Assembly (NCBI RefSeq): GCF_040436345.1
Contig: NC_133230.1
Location: 4,609,297-4,673,296 of the forward strand
Length of the DNA stretch: 64,000 nt
Direction of reading: 5' to 3'
Source: Pagrus major
Lineage: Eukaryota > Chordata > Actinopteri > Spariformes > Sparidae
Made by a program: the position numbers and the translations under genes. The stretch's first letter is position 1. Every line of letters starts with the position of its first letter. Below the pieces are notes generated by a model, which was not told where the DNA came from, searched no databases, and was given only the letters and a program-made list of their open reading frames with translations. Positions 59,870 through 64,000 of this stretch are shown in pieces.

Positions 59870-60345
59870 ATTGTTAAAGGGTAACTCCACCAATTTCACA
59901 CATTAAAGTGTATTTAAAGGTCTTGAGGAGTACTGCCGCATATGTGCAACAAAAGTAGTATAAAGCCTTTTGTGGCTCCAGAGGAAGCTGCATGTAATCT
60001 GATAAATTGCCTCCAGTGATGTCATCTCAGTGTCTACATTGCATTGTGGGTAATGGAGGCATCTGGGTTTGGTCAAACATTGCACTCCTACAACAGTGGT
60101 GGACTCATTATTGACCGTTTAAAAACAAATAATGAAGAGAGAAATCACCTTTTTCATTACACACATTCTTCTCCATTTCAAAACCTGGTGCCTACATTAC
60201 CCACAATGCTGCACAGAATGACATCACTGGAGGCCATTTATCACATTACATGCAGCTTCCTCTGGAGCCATAAAATGATTTATACTGACGTCTAGACTGC
60301 AGGACAAATGTAAACAAAATGTCTTTAAAGCAGTAATAATTGTGA
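59870..60345. mobile_element. Long-palindrome (hairpin) element, MITE-like
   Basis: Left arm 59952-60064 and right arm about 60184-60293 are inverted copies: GGCTCCAGAGGAAGCTGCATGTAAT / ATTACATGCAGCTTCCTCTGGAGCC, TAAATTGCCTCCAGTGATGTCAT / ATGACATCACTGGAGGCCATTTA and GCATTGTGGGTAATGGAGGCA / TGCCTACATTACCCACAATGC. The loop is about 120 bp. Flanks read TAAAGGGTAACTCCACC and GTCTTTAAAGC. No coding capacity. Confidence 0.75.
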
Positions 60346-61337
60346 TAATAAGCTGTCACATTTTCAGACAAGCACATCTTTGGTTTGTTGCAGTGACATG
60401 TTTTATATTTTCAGCTCAGTTTAATAAAAAAGAAACAGAAGACGTTGAGCAATAATGGCCCCAATCGCTGATCAGACAAAGACAAGAGCAGCACCTTCAT
60501 GCAGAAACAACAAAAAGAAATGCACGCAAGGAAAAGTCACAAACTGGTTCCAACCCACATGGTTTGACTGACAGGCAGTGCAAAGCGACCACAGTGAGGA
60601 GCTCCCTACAAGATAAAACAAGTCACTTTGGGGCGTCGCTTGAATTATTTAGAGATTTGAAGTTGAAACATAAAGAGGTACTCTAGTAATTTAGTGATGC
60701 GCCGTCATAAGAAAGTTTGAGGACACTTCTCTAGACCTACAGAAGACGTGCAAACTAATCTCACAGACTGAGCAGTTGTCATGAAGAGAAAATTGGGGTA
60801 AAATTGATGAAGTGGCCCTTTAAATCACAAACTCTCCTCTATAGCTTCACAGTGGAAATTAGGTCAATTACTGCATTTATAATGCAATCAGATAGTAAGT
60901 GTTTATTGACAGGATAAAGATAAAGAGCATTTTAATCATGAATAATCTTTACATTCAAGCAGTGCAATCAAACATCTTTACTCCCCGTTTAACTGAACTG
61001 CAACATAATCAACCGACATCCTGCCTGATGACATTATCCTTCCCACAATCCTCCTGTGATTCAGATCATCGAGATACTGCTCGTGTCGTTGAATTAGATT
61101 ATTGTCACGCGAAGCTACATCACAGGAGGTATTTCATGTTTTTAATGCATATTGTGTTTTACTGCACAGCCACATACAGTTAGACTCCTCCTGACTCCTG
61201 AGAAAGTGGCGCCACCTTCTGGTTTGAAATGAGCATAGACCTTGATTTCACTTGGTTAATTCCTCCTCTGGTGCTGTAAAGTTCTGATATACCTATAATT
61301 TAGTCATATAACTGTTGTGTTGTTCTTATTCAGCAGA

Positions 61338-61450
61338 TCTTTGGATAAAAATGCAGATGAGCAGACCTATTTGTTGCCCCACCTGTCGCTTTATCCTTTT
61401 ACATCCCTTTATTCCCTGCATGGGACCAATAAAAGTTCATCTTATCTTGA
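61338..61450. repeat. LINE/SINE-type 3' tail fragments
   Basis: ATCTTTGGATAAAAATGCAGATG (compare the L2-like tail at 28776) followed by CCTGCATGGGACCAATAAAAGTTCATCTTATCTTGATAC, which resembles a fish LINE tail reading GGGACAATAAAGTTTATCTTATC. Confidence 0.45.
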
Positions 61451-62261
61451 TACATTTTATGATCACGCTGCAAGGATATGACAGCAATAATAGTCAAGAT
61501 TAAAAATAAAATGAGAACAACATGAAAGGTCTTCAATAATAACGTATTTTCAGCTTTGAGAACACAAAAATATCATGTATAAAGCAGAAGAAAAGCTGAT
61601 ATTATTACAGAAACAGCAATCCAAGTTCGTGGAAGTCTTTGGCGGAGGCAACAAAACAAATTGTGACATCATTACGGAAACAATAAAAGACTGAAACACT
61701 GGGATGCAAGCAGCGATTCAAAGGTCTAAAACCAGTTTAGTATTTCAGTAGATTTAAACACCATAATGCAGCACAACAACACCACAAACCTGGACCTCAA
61801 ACATACAGTCAAGGCTACTTGAGGGGCCCCAAGGGCACCCATTAACTGGTAGTTTGTTTAATGCAATCTCCAAAAGCAGATCTTTCATTTTCACTTCACT
61901 GTCTACAGTTTATATTGTGTTAGCTGCCATATTAACCCTCCCTAGTAAAATAATCCAGCAATTCATACATCTGACACACCAGGGAGGCCTCAGCTGCACC
62001 TCTATTACATTGAATTAGAGTAATTTACAAGTGTATGTGTCGTTGTGCACACTGATGACAGTTTCCATAGATTAAAAAGGCAGCACTGGTGAGGTAGACA
62101 CAGATATGAGAAATATGGATTAAAGATGATGGCAAGCATAAATAATAAAATGTTGCAGCTGTGGTTGCTTATAGTCGTTGCACACAGATTAATCATGATT
62201 AAATGTGGATTAGGACATTTGAAATCTGTGCTGCATACTCATATGAAAATGTAATAATATC

Positions 62262-62560
62262 AGCAGTGGTGTATTTGCTGTACATTTACTTGAGTATTTC
62301 AGTGTCATGCCCATAATCTACATGTGGTAACTACTTCATTTGCAGACAATAACTAATTAATGCATTGTTTACCAGCCATTAATATATAAAGTAATTAGAT
62401 AATAGCCTCATCAGTGTGTATTTAATATGCTGTTAGGTATTTCAACCTATAATAATGCATTATATTTGAGAAAATGTAGTAGTAAAGAAGAAATAAATGG
62501 ACACTTTCAAGTTCAAGTACCTCAGATGTGTGCAGTACTCGAGTAAATGTACTTGGCTAC
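62262..62560. repeat. Worn CTTGAGTATT / CTCGAGTAAATGTACTTGG repeat
   Basis: TGTACATTTACTTGAGTATTTCAGTG near the left and CAGTACTCGAGTAAATGTACTTGGCTAC near the right face one another, with an AT-rich centre. Same family as 54888-55100. Confidence 0.5.
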
Positions 62561-62679
62561 TGTTTATGTCATGCATAAACAACACAGTCTGTCCCCTCCC
62601 TCATGTGAAGGGATTAGGCTCAGGGATTAGAGACAGATGTAAACCAGAAGTCGAGATCCAATCTAGTTCTGCTGCCATC

Positions 62680-62927
62680 ACAGCAGAGGAGATGTCACGG
62701 CCGGGGTCAAGATTAAGAGCGCCCCGCCTTCTTTTAACATCCAGATCGCATTCCTATTGGCCCGCTGCTTGATCGACGGCGCTGTCGTCCAATGGGAACA
62801 GAGAACGGGGACCTGCGAGGGGGGAACCGCTGCGCAGATGTGTGTGCAGAAGACAGCAGGTTTCACTGAGAGCAGGAGTAGCGTTTGAGAGGGAGTCACG
62901 AACTGCTGAGGCACTAAAACACGCAAG
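62680..62927 (+). promoter_or_regulatory. CpG promoter and putative noncoding first exon of a downstream plus-strand gene
   Basis: GC box GCCCCGCC at 62721-62728, inverted CCAAT (ATTGG) at 62756-62760 and direct CCAAT at 62789-62793, all in GC-rich DNA. About 40-130 bp downstream the sequence reads ...AACACGCAAG|GTGAGC, a good donor, placing the end of a first exon at 62927. The exon contains only a small 16-codon upstream ORF (62838-62888), so it is most likely 5' UTR. The coding exons must lie beyond 64000; the gene is not identifiable. Confidence 0.55.
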
Positions 62928-64000
62928 GTGAGCTTAATTTTGGTTTATTTATCGTAAAGACACAATATAAAGTGTGTTATGACATAAAATTCGCGTTTCA
63001 TCGAGAGTTTAATCGCCTGTAAACTCGGGAAAGAGCGCTGACATAGCTAGGTTGTGTCGTATTTGTTAATTTAAAGTAGCCTGCTCACTTTAAAAATGCT
63101 AATTCCTGTTCGCTAGGATCATTTTCACAACGTATTTGAATTATTTACAAGCAGGTGTCAGTCTCTGTCGTTTGTGTGCAGCCTTTGTTAAGACTAACCT
63201 TCTCAGTTTTACCCAGAAATGGGGTTTTAAAAGTAATTTTCACGATATAATTCAGTATCAAACAGGCTTGTGTCATTCTCTGTCGTCTTTTGTGTTTGTA
63301 TGCAGCTTTTTAAAGTTATCCCAGCCTTTTAAGAGTTGTTTTACCCCCTAAACATGCTTGAAAAGCGCATTTTGCGAGATAATCCAATAATGTGCATGTT
63401 AATATCTATGTCTATAGTCTTTGTAACCATTTTAAATGATTCCCAATCGTTTTAAGACAGTGGTTGGGCTTTATAAGTCATTTCCTCATGCCAACGTGCA
63501 AGTCTGTGTCTCTACTTTCACTTCTTGTCATCTCTTGCATACTTGTTTTCCTGTAAATGTCCTGAGACGTGAAGCAGCAGCTGTGAGATTGTACTAAAAC
63601 AGATCTGCCATTCAGGAAATTTGATCCACGGTCTTGGGATAGCCAAGGAGACAAGGGGGTTGTCATGACCTGCCAGCTTAGAGGTCATTCATTTGGCCCA
63701 GTCCTGCATAAGTCGCCCTTGTTTCAAGGTGCCTTTTTCCCCCTCTCACACCACCGTCCTTGTCTTGTTAATCTGCAATCCCTCGTCACTTTACACTTAG
63801 ATGCATGGTTGAAAATTATACACACTCGCACACAAAATTCCCACAGTCCTTTTAAGGCCTTAACACAGCGCAGTACACCTGACAAGCTCAGTGTGTGTGT
63901 GTGTGTGTGTCAGGTAAACCATGGCCTCTGAGAGCTAATGATACAATGAGGAAGACTTTGCTCTTTGCCTCCTCTGACATTTATTCCATTACGAGAAGCG
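62928..64000 (+). other. Probable first intron of the unidentified downstream gene
   Basis: Starts at the donor GTGAGC and runs past the window edge. No coding exon seen; a (GT)10 microsatellite lies at 63891-63910. ORFs at 63136-63351 and 63665-63931 have no recognisable content. Confidence 0.4.
63891..63910. repeat. (GT)10 microsatellite
   Basis: Twenty bases of perfect GT near the right edge. Confidence 0.9.

Larger units (their letters stand above)
54001..62679. other. Intergenic, transposon-rich, no supported gene
   Basis: AT-rich DNA with many degraded repeats (listed separately) and no coding signal that I can support. ORFs such as 58104-58382 and 60899-61183 have no recognisable content. 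Confidence 0.65.

Noticed and set aside
1-64000. CRISPR arrays, operons, bacterial promoters or phage features
   Set aside because: The window is vertebrate DNA; no regularly spaced repeats or prokaryotic gene layout is present.

Overview
The window is vertebrate nuclear DNA, most likely from a ray-finned fish and probably a percomorph teleost. The basis is a split gene with GT-AG introns, a vertebrate single-exon GPCR, long CA/TG and TA microsatellites, and many short interspersed repeats that I recognise from memory as typical of teleosts. The species cannot be named from the sequence.

Left part (about 1-27,180): one minus-strand gene, rab11fip5 (Rab11 family-interacting protein 5, also called Rip11/Gaf-1), appears to be complete. 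I place six coding exons with consistent splice sites and phases: 26703-26324, 14145-13634, 12329-11735, 8821-6209, 4274-4118 and 2991-2731. They give a 1505-residue protein: N-terminal C2 domain, serine-rich middle, a very large exon 4 with four NPF motifs, and a C-terminal Rab11-binding coiled coil. Exon 4 (2613 nt) is a whole number of codons and sits between two equal splice phases. Skipping it gives a 634-residue protein close in size to the usual mammalian short form. A CpG-rich promoter lies at 26.7-27.2 kb and a 3' UTR of about 2.7 kb runs to near the left edge.

Middle part (about 27.2-52.5 kb): no protein-coding gene is supported. 27.2-33.8 kb and 48.1-52.5 kb are rich in degraded transposons. 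33.8-48.1 kb contains several blocks of low-repeat, mixed-composition DNA that look like conserved noncoding elements. If so, this is a regulatory gene desert, but alignment is needed to establish that.

Right part: an intronless plus-strand GPCR gene, gpr151 (52,544-53,677, 377 aa), has clear polyadenylation signals. A TE-rich stretch follows to about 62.6 kb. At 62.68-62.93 kb there is a GC-box/CCAAT-box promoter with a putative noncoding first exon and a splice donor, probably the start of another plus-strand gene whose coding part lies beyond the window.

The two identified genes have no evident joint pathway. rab11fip5 encodes a recycling-endosome adaptor; gpr151 encodes an orphan receptor known from habenular neurons. 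The most interesting signals are an internal duplication of about 100 residues in exon 4, an apparent three-heptad extension of the Rab-binding coiled coil, RNA-level sequence tracts beside the cassette exon, and the candidate regulatory blocks. I found no sign of a wholly new genetic system.
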